From assembly GCF_021168475.1 (NCBI RefSeq), contig NZ_JAJOZT010000002.1:62001-126000 (forward strand): a DNA stretch of 64,000 nucleotides. The letters run 5' to 3'. The DNA comes from Pseudoclavibacter sp. 13-3. Its GTDB lineage: Bacteria > Actinomycetota > Actinomycetes > Actinomycetales > Microbacteriaceae. Positions 17,116 to 25,959 of this stretch are shown here, one piece after another (within the stretch, counting starts at the first letter, position 1; each line of letters starts with the position of its first letter). The position numbers and the translations under genes were made by a program. Under the pieces are notes generated by a model. It was not told the DNA's origin. It made no database searches and saw only the letters and a list, made by a program, of their open reading frames with translations.

Positions 17116-18051
17116 ATGAGTTACATTCTGCGTCGCGCCGGGCAGTCGCTGCTGGTGCTGCTGGCCGCATACACAGTGGCATTCGTGCTGCTCGCCGCGC
17201 TGCCCGGCGACGCCGTGGTGGCCCGCTACGCCAGCCCGGAGCTCGGCCTCTCGCCCGAGCAGTTGGCTGACATCCGGGGATCGTACGGCGCGGACCAGCC
17301 CGTCTGGCTGCGCTATCTGACCTCGCTCGGCGGGTTTCTGACCGGTCAGCTCGGCTATTCGGTGCAGACGGGTTCGGCGGTGACGACGATGCTCTCAGAG
17401 GCGCTGCCCTCGACGCTGGTGCTCGCGGTGCTGGGGTTCGCCCTTGCCGTGCTGCTGGCCGTGACGATCGCCTTCACCTCGACCTTCGGCGCGTTCGCCT
17501 GGCTGCGCCGCATCTTTCGCACCCTGCCACCGCTGTTCGTCTCGGTGCCGGTGTTCTGGATCGGCATCATCCTCATCCAGGTGCTCTCGTTCCAGCTCAA
17601 GCTGATTCCGCTGATCGGCGCGAGCGGCCCGCAGGCGCTGGTGATGCCGGTGATCACGCTGTCGATTCCGATCGCCGCGCCGCTCGCACAGGTGCTCATT
17701 CGCAGCATCGACGAGGTCAGGGTGCAGCCCTTCGTCACCGTGGTGCGCGCTCGCGGCGCGAGCACCAGCTGGGTGCTCTGGCGCAACGTCGCGAAGAACG
17801 CGCTGCTGCCGACCATGACCATCGCCGGCCTGCTCTTCGGCGAGCTGATCGGCGGCGCGGTGGTCACCGAGACCGTCTTCGGCCGCGCGGGCATCGGCCA
17901 GATCACCGCCCAGGCGGTCGCCAACCGCGACACTCCGGTGCTGATGGCAGTGGTCATCATCTCGGCCGCCGTGTTCGTCATCATCAACCTGATCGTCGAC
18001 CTGCTCTACCCGGTCTTCGACGCCCGTCTGCGCAAGGAGGTGCGGTCATGA
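17116..18051 (+). CDS. ABC transporter permease (DppB-like)
   Basis: 311 residues, six predicted membrane segments. Begins MSYILRRAGQSLLVLLAAYT, the usual start of DppB/OppB permeases, with the conserved cytoplasmic ATPase-coupling loop VRARGASTSWVLWRNVAKNALLP and the VTETVFGRAGIG segment. Second gene of the importer operon, 33 bp after the lipoprotein gene, and overlapping the next permease by 4 bp (ATGA). Confidence 0.92.
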   Translation: MSYILRRAGQSLLVLLAAYTVAFVLLAALPGDAVVARYASPELGLSPEQLADIRGSYGADQPVWLRYLTSLGGFLTGQLGYSVQTGSAVTTMLSEALPSTLVLAVLGFALAVLLAVTIAFTSTFGAFAWLRRIFRTLPPLFVSVPVFWIGIILIQVLSFQLKLIPLIGASGPQALVMPVITLSIPIAAPLAQVLIRSIDEVRVQPFVTVVRARGASTSWVLWRNVAKNALLPTMTIAGLLFGELIGGAVVTETVFGRAGIGQITAQAVANRDTPVLMAVVIISAAVFVIINLIVDLLYPVFDARLRKEVRS

Positions 18052-18851
18052 CACGCATCTGGCGCACACCCACGGTGCTGCTCTCGCTGCTGGCGCTGGT
18101 CATCGCGGTGCTCTGGGCCGTCATGCCCGGTCTCTTCGCCCCCGGTGACCCGACCGTCGCATCCGGCGTCTCGCTGCAGGCCCCCAGCGCACAGCACTGG
18201 TTCGGCACCGACCAGACCGGCCGCGACCTCTACACGCGCGTCGTGCACGGCGCGGTGCAGTCGCTCAGCGGCGCACTGATCGCCGTGCTGGTCGGCCTCG
18301 TGGTCGGCAGTCTGATCGGCCTGTTCGCGGGTGCCCGCGGCGGGGCGGTGGATGCGGTGCTCATGCGCGTCGTCGACGTGCTGCTGTCGATTCCCGGTCT
18401 GCTGCTGTCGCTCAGCGTGATCATTCTGCTGGGGTTCGGCACGACCAACGCCGCCATCGCCGTCGGCGTCACCTCGGTGGCGACTTTCGCGCGGCTGGCG
18501 CGCTCGCAGGTGATGCAGGTGCGCGCGAGCGAATACGTCGAGGCGGCCTACGGCAGCGGCGGCACCTTCGGCACCGTGCTGCTCAGGCACATCCTGCCGA
18601 ACTCGCTGGCCCCGGTGCTGGCCCTGGCAGCGCTGCAGTTCGGCAGCGCGATTCTGCAGATCTCGACTCTGGGCTTCTTGGGCTACGGCGCTCCGCCGCC
18701 CACGCCTGAGTGGGGGCTGCTGATCGCCGAGGGTCGCAACTACGTCGCCACCGCCTGGTGGCTCACCGTGCTGCCCGGCCTCGTGGTGCTGCTGGTCGTG
18801 CTCGCCACCAACCGTCTGAGCCAAGCCATTCAGAAGGGAGCGGATCAATGA
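18048..18851 (+). CDS. ABC transporter permease (DppC-like)
   Basis: 267 residues, six membrane segments. HWFGTDQTGRDLYTRVVHGA is the typical DppC N-terminal motif; the coupling loop reads VRASEYVEAAYGSGGTFGTVLLRHILPN. It pairs with the preceding DppB-like subunit. The start ATG overlaps the previous stop and follows AAGGAGGTG; the end overlaps the ATPase gene by 4 bp. Confidence 0.92.
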   Translation: MTRIWRTPTVLLSLLALVIAVLWAVMPGLFAPGDPTVASGVSLQAPSAQHWFGTDQTGRDLYTRVVHGAVQSLSGALIAVLVGLVVGSLIGLFAGARGGAVDAVLMRVVDVLLSIPGLLLSLSVIILLGFGTTNAAIAVGVTSVATFARLARSQVMQVRASEYVEAAYGSGGTFGTVLLRHILPNSLAPVLALAALQFGSAILQISTLGFLGYGAPPPTPEWGLLIAEGRNYVATAWWLTVLPGLVVLLVVLATNRLSQAIQKGADQ

Positions 18852-20587
18852 GCGACCTGCTGAACATCTCTGACCTCGCGGTGCGCTACCGCACCCGCAG
18901 CGGGCACATCGACGCCCTGCACGGCATCGACCTCAGCGTGCGCGCCGGCGAGGTGACTGCCGTCGTCGGCGAGTCAGGCTCGGGCAAGTCGACCACAGCG
19001 CAGGCTGTGATGGGGCTGCTGCCGACGAATGCCGAGCTGGTGCGCGGCGAGATCACCTTGGGCCCAGATCTGCGGGTGGGTGATCAGGTGAGCATGGACA
19101 AACCCGAGGACGGCGCCGAGGTGCGGGCGCAGTCTTCAGTGCTGACCGGTCTCGGGCCGAGAGAGTGGCGTGCCGTGCGCGGTCGCCAGATCGGCCTGAT
19201 TCCGCAGGATCCGAACAATTCGCTGAACCCGGTCAAGCGCATTGGCGAGACGGTCTCAGAGGCCCTGCGCATTCACCGCTGGAAGGATCGCGACGCTCGC
19301 AACCGGCGCGTGTTCGAGCTGCTCGAGCGAGTGGGCATCGACGAGCCCGATCTACGTGCGAAGCAGTACCCGCACGAGCTGAGCGGCGGCATGAAGCAGC
19401 GTGTGCTGATCGCCGCCGCCATCGCGCTGCAGCCGCGCCTGATCATCGCCGACGAGCCGACCAGCGCACTCGATGTGACTGTGCAGCAGCGCATTCTCGA
19501 TCTGCTCGACGAGCTGCGGTCGCAAGACGGCACCGGCATCCTCTTCATCACGCACGACCTCGCCGTCGCGGGTGATCGTGCCGACCAGGTCGTCGTGATG
19601 CAGCACGGCGAGGTGCGCGAGCACGGCACGGCCGTGCAGGTGCTCTCGAACCCTCGGCACGCCTACACCCGGCAGCTGCTCGATGACGCGCCGTCGTTCG
19701 CGCACATCAGCGAGGCGGCGCACTGGAAGCGCCCGGTCGCGTCGCCGGTCGATTCCGCGGCAGGTGCCGCGGCGGATGCGCCGCTGCTGCGCGTCGAGCA
19801 CCTGCGGCAGGAGTTCGATCGTGGTCGCGGCAAAGAGCCCTTCATCGCCGTCGACGACGTCTCGTTCGCCGTGCGGGCAGGCACCACGCATGCGCTCGTG
19901 GGGGAGTCCGGTTCAGGCAAGACCACGACCGGCCGCAGCATCGCGGGATTCAACGCGCCGACCTCGGGCAGCATCCTCTTCGACGGGGCTGACATCCTCG
20001 GGCTCGATCGCAAGGCGCGCCGCCAGCTGCGCCGCGACATCCAGCTCGTCTACCAGAACCCGTACAGCTCGCTCGACCCGAAGCAGACGATCGGTGACAT
20101 CATCGCTGAGCCGCTGGCCAACTTCGGCGTGGGAGACAAAGCCGCCCGTCGGCGCAGCGCAGTCGAGCAGCTCGACCTGGTGGCGTTGCCACAGGATGCC
20201 CTCGAACGCCGACCGCGTGAGCTCAGCGGTGGGCAGCTGCAACGTGTCGCGATCGCGCGGGCGCTCGTGCTCGAACCGAAGCTGATCGTGCTCGACGAGG
20301 CGGTGTCGGCACTCGACGTGACGGTGCAGGCCCAGATTCTGCGCCTGCTCACCAAGCTGCAGCGCGAGCTGGCCCTCACGTATGTGTTCATCTCGCACGA
20401 CCTCGCCGTCGTGCAGCAGATCTCTGACACCGTGAGCGTGCTCAGTCATGGGCGGCAGGTCGAAGTCGGCACCACCGAGCGCATCTTCGCGCACCCCGAG
20501 ACCGAGTACACGCAGCAGCTCATCGCGGCGATCCCGGGGCGCCGCCTGCCCTTCACGAAGAGCGTTTCACGTGAAACACTCGACTGA
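18848..20587 (+). CDS. dual ABC ATPase (DppD-DppF fusion)
   Basis: 579 residues holding two complete nucleotide-binding domains. Domain 1 has Walker A GESGSGKS, signature LSGGMKQR and Walker B LIIADEPTS; domain 2 has GESGSGKT, LSGGQLQR and LIVLDEAVS. A single polypeptide thus energises the permease pair, as in many peptide/nickel-type importers. Between the domains is a short Ala-rich linker. The ATG at 18848 overlaps the permease stop by 4 bp. The last codons (KSVSRETLD) are partly encoded by a parS site at 20563-20578, so the C-terminal VSRET peptide is a by-product of a ParB site inside the gene. Confidence 0.93.
   Translation: MSDLLNISDLAVRYRTRSGHIDALHGIDLSVRAGEVTAVVGESGSGKSTTAQAVMGLLPTNAELVRGEITLGPDLRVGDQVSMDKPEDGAEVRAQSSVLTGLGPREWRAVRGRQIGLIPQDPNNSLNPVKRIGETVSEALRIHRWKDRDARNRRVFELLERVGIDEPDLRAKQYPHELSGGMKQRVLIAAAIALQPRLIIADEPTSALDVTVQQRILDLLDELRSQDGTGILFITHDLAVAGDRADQVVVMQHGEVREHGTAVQVLSNPRHAYTRQLLDDAPSFAHISEAAHWKRPVASPVDSAAGAAADAPLLRVEHLRQEFDRGRGKEPFIAVDDVSFAVRAGTTHALVGESGSGKTTTGRSIAGFNAPTSGSILFDGADILGLDRKARRQLRRDIQLVYQNPYSSLDPKQTIGDIIAEPLANFGVGDKAARRRSAVEQLDLVALPQDALERRPRELSGGQLQRVAIARALVLEPKLIVLDEAVSALDVTVQAQILRLLTKLQRELALTYVFISHDLAVVQQISDTVSVLSHGRQVEVGTTERIFAHPETEYTQQLIAAIPGRRLPFTKSVSRETLD
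20563..20578. other. parS: parS centromere site, 15/16, inside the 3' end of the ATPase gene
   Basis: CGTTTCACGTGAAACA differs from the consensus only in the first base; the inner 14 bases form the perfect palindrome. It is unusual because it is coding. Confidence 0.9.
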
Positions 20588-20705
20588 GCATCGCCGTGTG
20601 ACTGACGCGGTTCGGCCAGAGCGCGCCACAACATGACACGGCACCAGGCCAGCGTGTGATCTCATCGCACAGGCACCGCAGCATCCCCCGAGACAAGGAA
20701 CGATC

Positions 20706-22148
20706 ATGACTGAACCGAACGTCGACATCATCGATCAGCTGGCCGGCATCACCCCGGGCAGCGACCTCGATGAGCTGCGCAGACACCGGCAGCAGGCCCG
20801 TGACAATGCGCAGCGCAGCTTTTCGGCTCTGCTCGAGCCCGAGCAGCCCGGCACGTTCGGCTACGACGAGCGCTATGCGGTCGCGACCCTGGTCGCCGGA
20901 CTGCACGGTTTCGACGAAGCCAGCAGGTTCTATCGCGATCTGCTCTCTGATGCGATCGACGATGAGACCGCGGTCAAGCGGCTGTCGAGCATCATCGACG
21001 AGGTCGTGACGAGCAATCGGGTGCAGGGGCCGTTCGGCATCTACCGCGAGCCGCAGCTGGCGAACGAGAATCGCCCCGGCCCTGACCTGCGTCTGACCGA
21101 CGAGCAGCGTGACGCCCTCGGCGCGCGTCTGTCGGCGGCCTTCGAGCTTGCCCAGATTCTCGTGCTGCACCCGCGTGACTCGCGCCCCGAGATGCTGGTG
21201 CCGCTCAGTGAGGCCGGATGGTCGACCACCGACCTGGTCAGCCTGGAGCAGCTCATCGCCTTTCTCGCGTTCCAGCTGCGCAGCGCATGGGGGCTGCGGG
21301 CGCTGGCCGGCACTGTTCCGGCACCGGCATCCGCCATCGCGCCCGACGCGGCGCCGGCAGGGTCGGTCGCGACCGACGAGAACGCCGACGTGATCGCGCT
21401 CGCCGACGAGGCGCACGCCGCAGCGGTGGATGCCACAGGCGAGCCCGCCCCGCTGCCTGCAGACACGCTGGGCACGGTGGGCACACCAGTGCACATCTAC
21501 CCGGAGCTCGCCCGCCCGACGCACTTCGTGCAGCACTCGCTCGGCTGGGTGCCCTGGCTCGAGCCGCTCGCCGAAGACGAGCTCACCGATCGGCACCGTG
21601 AGGCGCTGGTCGAGGAGATCCGCGCGAAGAACCCATACTTTCGGCTCTTGGTGCGTGACCCGGATGCACTCGAGGCACGCACCCTGACCGATATGGACAT
21701 CTTCTTCAACGTCGACGACGGCATCGGCCGGGCCGAACGTGAGCTCTCGGCAACGGTGACCTCACGGGTGAACGGCTGCGTCTACTGCGCTTCGGTGCAC
21801 TCGGCGCGTGCCAGCAAAGAGTCAGAGGCCGCCGGGAATTCGCGCCGGGAAGACGTGCAGCGTCTGCTCGATCGAGGTGTCGGTGCCGGTGCGCTGAACG
21901 GGGGAGCGGCCACCGACCTGGGCGACGACCTCTGGAACGCCATCGAGCGTGCGTCTGCGGTGCTGACGCTGAGCCCGCTCGAGTTCGGCGAGGCCGATGT
22001 CGACGCGCTGCGATCGGCGGGCCTCGACGACCTGCAGGTGATCGACATCATCAACGGTGCCGCGTTCTTCAACTGGGCGAACCGGCTGATGCTGGGGCTC
22101 GGCGAGCCCGAGGTGCCGAAGCGCTTTCTCGGTCAGCACCAGGAGTAG
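20706..22148 (+). CDS. CMD-domain / alkylhydroperoxidase-domain fusion protein
   Basis: 480 residues. The N-terminal 200 residues (DIIDQLAGITPGSDLDELRR...) resemble the CMD-domain family Avi_7170 and the C-terminal 220 (from PELARPTHFVQHSLGW) resemble the alkylhydroperoxidase-domain family Avi_7169, joined by an Ala-rich linker at about 205-255. These are usually two proteins. The AhpD-like CxxC pair is Cys358 and Cys361 in NGCVYCASVHSA; the N-terminal half has lost a CxxC. It follows the dual ATPase by 118 bp (with parS between) and an AAGGA ribosome site. In other genomes this neighbourhood also has a luciferase-like monooxygenase, which I do not find here. Likely role: peroxidase or decarboxylase step for the imported compound; substrate unknown. 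Confidence 0.85.
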   Translation: MTEPNVDIIDQLAGITPGSDLDELRRHRQQARDNAQRSFSALLEPEQPGTFGYDERYAVATLVAGLHGFDEASRFYRDLLSDAIDDETAVKRLSSIIDEVVTSNRVQGPFGIYREPQLANENRPGPDLRLTDEQRDALGARLSAAFELAQILVLHPRDSRPEMLVPLSEAGWSTTDLVSLEQLIAFLAFQLRSAWGLRALAGTVPAPASAIAPDAAPAGSVATDENADVIALADEAHAAAVDATGEPAPLPADTLGTVGTPVHIYPELARPTHFVQHSLGWVPWLEPLAEDELTDRHREALVEEIRAKNPYFRLLVRDPDALEARTLTDMDIFFNVDDGIGRAERELSATVTSRVNGCVYCASVHSARASKESEAAGNSRREDVQRLLDRGVGAGALNGGAATDLGDDLWNAIERASAVLTLSPLEFGEADVDALRSAGLDDLQVIDIINGAAFFNWANRLMLGLGEPEVPKRFLGQHQE

Positions 22149-22262
22149 GCGCGGGTTGGGGCAGGGGTAGGAGCGGGCCCCTGCCTCTGCCCCTGCGTCG
22201 CCCCTGCCCCTGCGGTCGCTTCTCTCGCCGGCGCGCGAAGACGATGGCTGCCGAATGCAGGT

Positions 22263-22305
22263 ATCCCCGCCCGCCCGCCCGAGCCGGGCGGAGCGGGCGG
22301 GGGGA
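22263..22305. terminator. GC-rich hairpin between convergent genes
   Basis: A CCCGCCCGC-type arm and its complement GCGGGCGGGG flank a short loop. It sits between the convergent CMD/AhpD and alcohol dehydrogenase genes. A second CCCCTGC/GCAGGGG inverted repeat lies just before it (about 22158-22200). The 172-bp spacer holds nothing else recognisable. Confidence 0.5.
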
Positions 22306-22320
22306 TGCCTGCGCCAGGGG

Positions 22321-23373
22321 TCAGTGAATGAGCACCTTGAGGGCCTTGGTCTCGGCGGCGTTCGCGAAGACGTCGTAGGCCTTCTCGAACTCGTCGAATG
22401 AGAACTCGTGGGTGACGAAGTTCTCGACGTCGAGCTTGCCGGCGGCGACGAGGTTGAGCAGCATCTCGAGCGAGGTGGTGTTGACCAGACCCATCGTGAT
22501 GCCGATGTTCTTCGTCCAGAGCTTCTCCATCGCGATCTCGACCGGCTTGCCGTGCACGCCGATGTTCGCAACGTGGCCGCCGGGGCGCACGATCTCGGTC
22601 GCCATCTGCAGAGTCGGGGGAATGCCCACGGCCTCCATGGCCACGTCGACGCCCTCACCGTCGGTGAAGGCCAGCAGCTGCTCCTTCCAGTCGGCGGCCC
22701 CGGAGTTCACGCCTGCGGTGGCGCCGAACTCCTTCGCCCGGGCCAGACGGTTGTCGTCGAGGTCGACTGAGATGATCTTCGCAGCGCCCTGCAGACCCGC
22801 GGTCGCGACGGCGGCGAGGCCGACCGGGCCCGCACCGATGATGGCGACGGTGTCACCGGGCTTCACCTGCCCGTTCTGCACCCCGATCTCGAAGCCGGTG
22901 GGCAGAATGTCGCTGAGCAGAATCGCAGCGCGATCGCTCACGCCGGCGGGAATCTTGTACGACGACGTCTCGGCGTATGGCACGCGCACATACTCGGCCT
23001 GCGTTCCATTGATGTAGTGCCCGAACGCCCAGGCGTCGCCCACCGCCCCTTCGTCGCCGAGGCAGTGGCTGAGCAGACCCTTGCGGCAGTTCGCGCAGTG
23101 CCCACAGGTGGTCATGCAGCTGAGCAGCAGCCGATCGCCGACCGCGATGCCGCTCACGCCGTCGCCGACCTCGGTGACCACGCCGACGCCCTCGTGTCCG
23201 AGCACGGTGCCCGCAGGGGTCTCGGGCACATCGCCCTTCAACACGTGCAGGTCGCTGCCGCAGATCGTGGTCGCCTCCATCTTCACGATCACGTCGGTGG
23301 GTTTCTCGATGACCGGATCCGGCACATCCTTCCACTCGCGCACACCCGGACCGCCGTAGACAAGACCCTTCAT
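22321..23373 (-). CDS. zinc-dependent medium-chain alcohol dehydrogenase
   Basis: 350 residues. The catalytic zinc ligands are Cys38 (ICGSDLH) and the His60-Glu61 pair (GHEG); the structural zinc site has Cys90, Cys93, Cys96 and Cys104 (CGHCANCRKGLLSHC). The NAD(P) fold shows GAGPVG followed by the acidic VDLDDNR, favouring NAD. The family oxidises secondary or primary alcohols, diols or formaldehyde adducts; substrate not determined. The ATG at 23373 has an excellent GAGGAG ribosome site. It lies 150 bp downstream of an AcoR-like regulator on the same strand, with an inverted repeat between them, so inducible control by that regulator is likely. Confidence 0.93.
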   Translation of the reverse strand: MKGLVYGGPGVREWKDVPDPVIEKPTDVIVKMEATTICGSDLHVLKGDVPETPAGTVLGHEGVGVVTEVGDGVSGIAVGDRLLLSCMTTCGHCANCRKGLLSHCLGDEGAVGDAWAFGHYINGTQAEYVRVPYAETSSYKIPAGVSDRAAILLSDILPTGFEIGVQNGQVKPGDTVAIIGAGPVGLAAVATAGLQGAAKIISVDLDDNRLARAKEFGATAGVNSGAADWKEQLLAFTDGEGVDVAMEAVGIPPTLQMATEIVRPGGHVANIGVHGKPVEIAMEKLWTKNIGITMGLVNTTSLEMLLNLVAAGKLDVENFVTHEFSFDEFEKAYDVFANAAETKALKVLIH

Positions 23374-23489
23374 GATTTCCTCCTCGAGATCATTCGTGCC
23401 GCGGGGATGCGGCACCGGACGGGATCGCCGCCCTTGCGATCTCATGCTGGCAGTCGCCGGGCGGCCTTCGAGGCGCCTTCTGACGGGCG

Positions 23490-23508
23490 CTGTCTCAACC
23501 TGAGACAG
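23490..23508. promoter_or_regulatory. operator-like inverted repeat upstream of adh
   Basis: CTGTCTCA and TGAGACAG, 8-bp perfect arms around a 3-bp spacer. Position between the AcoR-like regulator's stop and the dehydrogenase start suggests it is the activator's binding site. Confidence 0.6.
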
Positions 23509-23523
23509 TGTCCGTGGGAATCC

Positions 23524-25542
23524 TCAGCTGAGCCCGTACTCCGCGAGCCTGCGATAGATCGTCGCGCGCGAGATGCCGAGCTCGCGGGCTGCGGCAGAGC
23601 GGTTGCCGCCGGTGCGGTACAGCATGGTGATGATCGCGATGCGCTCCTGCCGCGCCAACTCGGTGAGTGGGCGCAGCGCCGCGCTGAACGCATGGGGCGG
23701 CAGATCGTCGGTCGTGAGCAGACCAGCTGGCCGATGTTCGACGGCGTACCGCAGCGCGTCAGAGAGCTGATGGATGTTGCCCGGCCAATGCCCGTCGGCC
23801 AGCGTCTGCAGCGCGGTCGCCGACAGTCGCCTCCCTCTGCCTGGCTGCAGCGCATCGAGCAGGCTCTGGGCGATCGACGGGATGTCGCCGCGACGCTCGC
23901 GGAGCGCGGGCACGATGACTGTGCGCGCGATGAACGGCAACAGCGCCGAGAGGGGAGAGGGGTCGTCGCCCGTGACCCGCTCAGCGGTCAGCACGATGCG
24001 TCCCGGGTCACCGTGCACGCGAGGCGCTCGCAGGAACCTCTCGAGCTGTGTGCGCGAATGCGCTGGCAGCAGATGCACGTTGCGCAGCACGATCACGGGG
24101 TCGCCCAGCGGGTTCTGGCCGCCGTGCGTGAGCGCGTTGAGCATGGCGGGCAGGTCGGTGCAGTGTTCGATCGTCTCGGCACTCACCACGTGCACGTGCA
24201 GACGGTGCGCATGGGCGACCTCGTTCACCAGTGAGACCTTGCCGACGCCGATCTCTCCGAGCAGCAGGGTGGCCTCGCCCTTGCGCAGGCTGCTGCCGAG
24301 CTCGCGGCGGGCGAGCTGCCAGGCGTTCGACCGGCTGCCGCGGCTCAGACTCACATCGTCGACGAGGGCGGGAGTCTGTGTCGGTCTCGCCTGCGACAGC
24401 CCGCGACGCCGCGGAGCCCGGCTCGAGGCCGCGGTATGGGTCAGCCCTGCCGTCTGCTGCCCGTTCTTCTGCGACGCTCGAGTCGGTGGTCTCGACAGGT
24501 GCCTGCCTGCCTCGGCTGAAGTCTGAGCATCGGGCAGGTCCCCGCCGTTCGCGGCCGCGCCCATCGGCTCCGCCCAGATCAGCACGCCGTGCGCCGCCTC
24601 GCGCTCGAAGCGCACCGTGCTGATGCGCAGCGTGGTGCTGGTGCGCACGGTGCCCACGGCAGGCGCAGGCGACGCAGGGGAGCGCTGGGACGGCCTGTCG
24701 CATCCGCCGACGTCGAAGACGAAGCGTGCTCGCCCATGGGCCTCGGTCGCGCGGAACGCCGCTGCGCACAGCTCTGTGCGCTGGGCTGCGGTCAGCAGAG
24801 TGCGAGCCTGGTCGCTGTGCGCCGTCATCAGGTCGGTCGCGGCGAGCACGGCGGCTCGAGAGCCAGACGGGATGCTGCGGACGGCTTCTTCGAAGGCGTC
24901 GAAGAGCCCGCGTTCGACTGGCGATGCGGCCCGCAGCAGCTCCTGCTCGATTGCGTGTGCTGTCTGCACCGCGACCGTCTGCATCATCTGGCTGGCGTCG
25001 CGCACGTCGCAGGTGAGATCGAGCACCCCTTCGAGGCGCTTGGTGATCGGGTGCAGGATGGGCGCGCCGGCGCAGACATAGCGCAGAAAGCGCTCTTGAA
25101 AGTGCGCCGCCCCTTCGACATAGATCGGCATGCGGGTCTGGATGACCGTGCCGACCCCGTTGGTGCCGACGAAACCCTCGCTGAAGTCGAAGCCCGGCGC
25201 GAGGTCGATGCCGTTGAGCAGGGTGGTCGCGGCGCGTCCGCAGTCGGCGCGGGCCAGCACATGCGAGTGCTCGTCAGAGAGCACGATGCCGACGTCGAGG
25301 CTGCCCAGGGAGCGCACGAGCTGGTTCATCGGGTCTCGGGCGCACCGCGAGAGCACGGTGTCGCTGGTGATGGTGACCTGCCGGGTGTCGTCACCGGTGG
25401 CGTCGACCCCGGCCTGTGCGGAACGGCGCCACGAACCCGCGATCGGCAGCGGCACAGTGCGGCCGAATTCGGCGGCGGCACGTCGGTCGCGCAGAAAACG
25501 AGACCTGGCGCGTGCGAGGTCGTCATTGACTGGTGAGGTCAT
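23524..25542 (-). CDS. AcoR-like GAF/AAA/Fis transcriptional regulator
   Basis: 672 residues. An N-terminal sensory region has a GAF-like domain (about 75-230, VRSLGSLDVGIVLSDEHSHVLA, GFDFSEGFVGTNGVGT). A degenerate AAA+ region follows with Walker A-like GEIGVGKV, and a C-terminal Fis-type helix-turn-helix ends in NRSAAARELGISRATIYRRL. The GAFTGA loop that contacts sigma-54 is absent, as expected in actinobacteria, so it must work with ordinary sigma-70-type polymerase. A low-complexity linker (about 330-400) separates sensor and AAA domain. The start ATG 25542 lies six bases after GACAAT (leaderless). Likely activator of the downstream alcohol dehydrogenase; homologues respond to acetoin, alcohols or related compounds. 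Confidence 0.88.
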   Translation of the reverse strand: MTSPVNDDLARARSRFLRDRRAAAEFGRTVPLPIAGSWRRSAQAGVDATGDDTRQVTITSDTVLSRCARDPMNQLVRSLGSLDVGIVLSDEHSHVLARADCGRAATTLLNGIDLAPGFDFSEGFVGTNGVGTVIQTRMPIYVEGAAHFQERFLRYVCAGAPILHPITKRLEGVLDLTCDVRDASQMMQTVAVQTAHAIEQELLRAASPVERGLFDAFEEAVRSIPSGSRAAVLAATDLMTAHSDQARTLLTAAQRTELCAAAFRATEAHGRARFVFDVGGCDRPSQRSPASPAPAVGTVRTSTTLRISTVRFEREAAHGVLIWAEPMGAAANGGDLPDAQTSAEAGRHLSRPPTRASQKNGQQTAGLTHTAASSRAPRRRGLSQARPTQTPALVDDVSLSRGSRSNAWQLARRELGSSLRKGEATLLLGEIGVGKVSLVNEVAHAHRLHVHVVSAETIEHCTDLPAMLNALTHGGQNPLGDPVIVLRNVHLLPAHSRTQLERFLRAPRVHGDPGRIVLTAERVTGDDPSPLSALLPFIARTVIVPALRERRGDIPSIAQSLLDALQPGRGRRLSATALQTLADGHWPGNIHQLSDALRYAVEHRPAGLLTTDDLPPHAFSAALRPLTELARQERIAIITMLYRTGGNRSAAARELGISRATIYRRLAEYGLS

Positions 25543-25548
25543 GTCTCT

Positions 25549-25554
25549 ATTGTC
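25549..25554 (-). promoter_or_regulatory. -10 hexamer of AcoR-like regulator, leaderless start
   Basis: GACAAT on the minus strand, six bases, then ATG 25542. The block (ACAATAGA...ATG) closely resembles the purT start region. Confidence 0.5.
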
Positions 25555-25884
25555 GCCGCGCATGAGTCACTCTGCCAGTGCAGAGTGTCGTTTGCCGAAG
25601 AAGGCGATTGACCGGAGAGCACTGGACCGTTGGCCCCAGACATCTCTGGGGCTGGGTGCCGTGGTCGCCCGGCTGCGCTGGCCGACTGCTGCGAGGTCTG
25701 GCCGAACGGCTGCTGCTGGTTCACCGCTCTGCTGCGACGCCCCACCTGACGCAGGAGTCATGCGTGTCTTCGTCGCATGGGCCCGCGGGGCGCCGGTCGG
25801 GCGGGAGGTCATGCACGCAGTCTGGTCACGACACCTGCGGAGAATTACCTGCTGATAAAGAGTTCGCCCTTGCCAAGGTCATGC

Positions 25885-25890
25885 TAATCT
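25885..25890 (+). promoter_or_regulatory. possible extended -10 of surface protein gene
   Basis: TGCTAATCT contains TAATCT with the TGn extension, about 70 bases before ATG 25960. The rest of the 417-bp spacer between the divergent genes holds no gene I can support. Confidence 0.4.
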
Positions 25891-25959
25891 TTCACGGTTG
25901 TGCCCCTGCGTGCGCACAACCTGTACGCGAGATCTCGAACCCCCGTAGAGAGCAGCCCA

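Noticed and set aside
18006-18848. 280-codon open frame antisense to the DppC-like permease
   Set aside because: Gln/Arg/His-rich shadow; the permease is well supported and overlaps its neighbours by 4 bp as operon genes do.
15427-20587. The two peptide-type importers as a recent segmental duplication
   Set aside because: Gene order and fused ATPases match those at 32471-37660, but residues differ widely outside the family motifs and flanking genes are unrelated; independent members of a common family.
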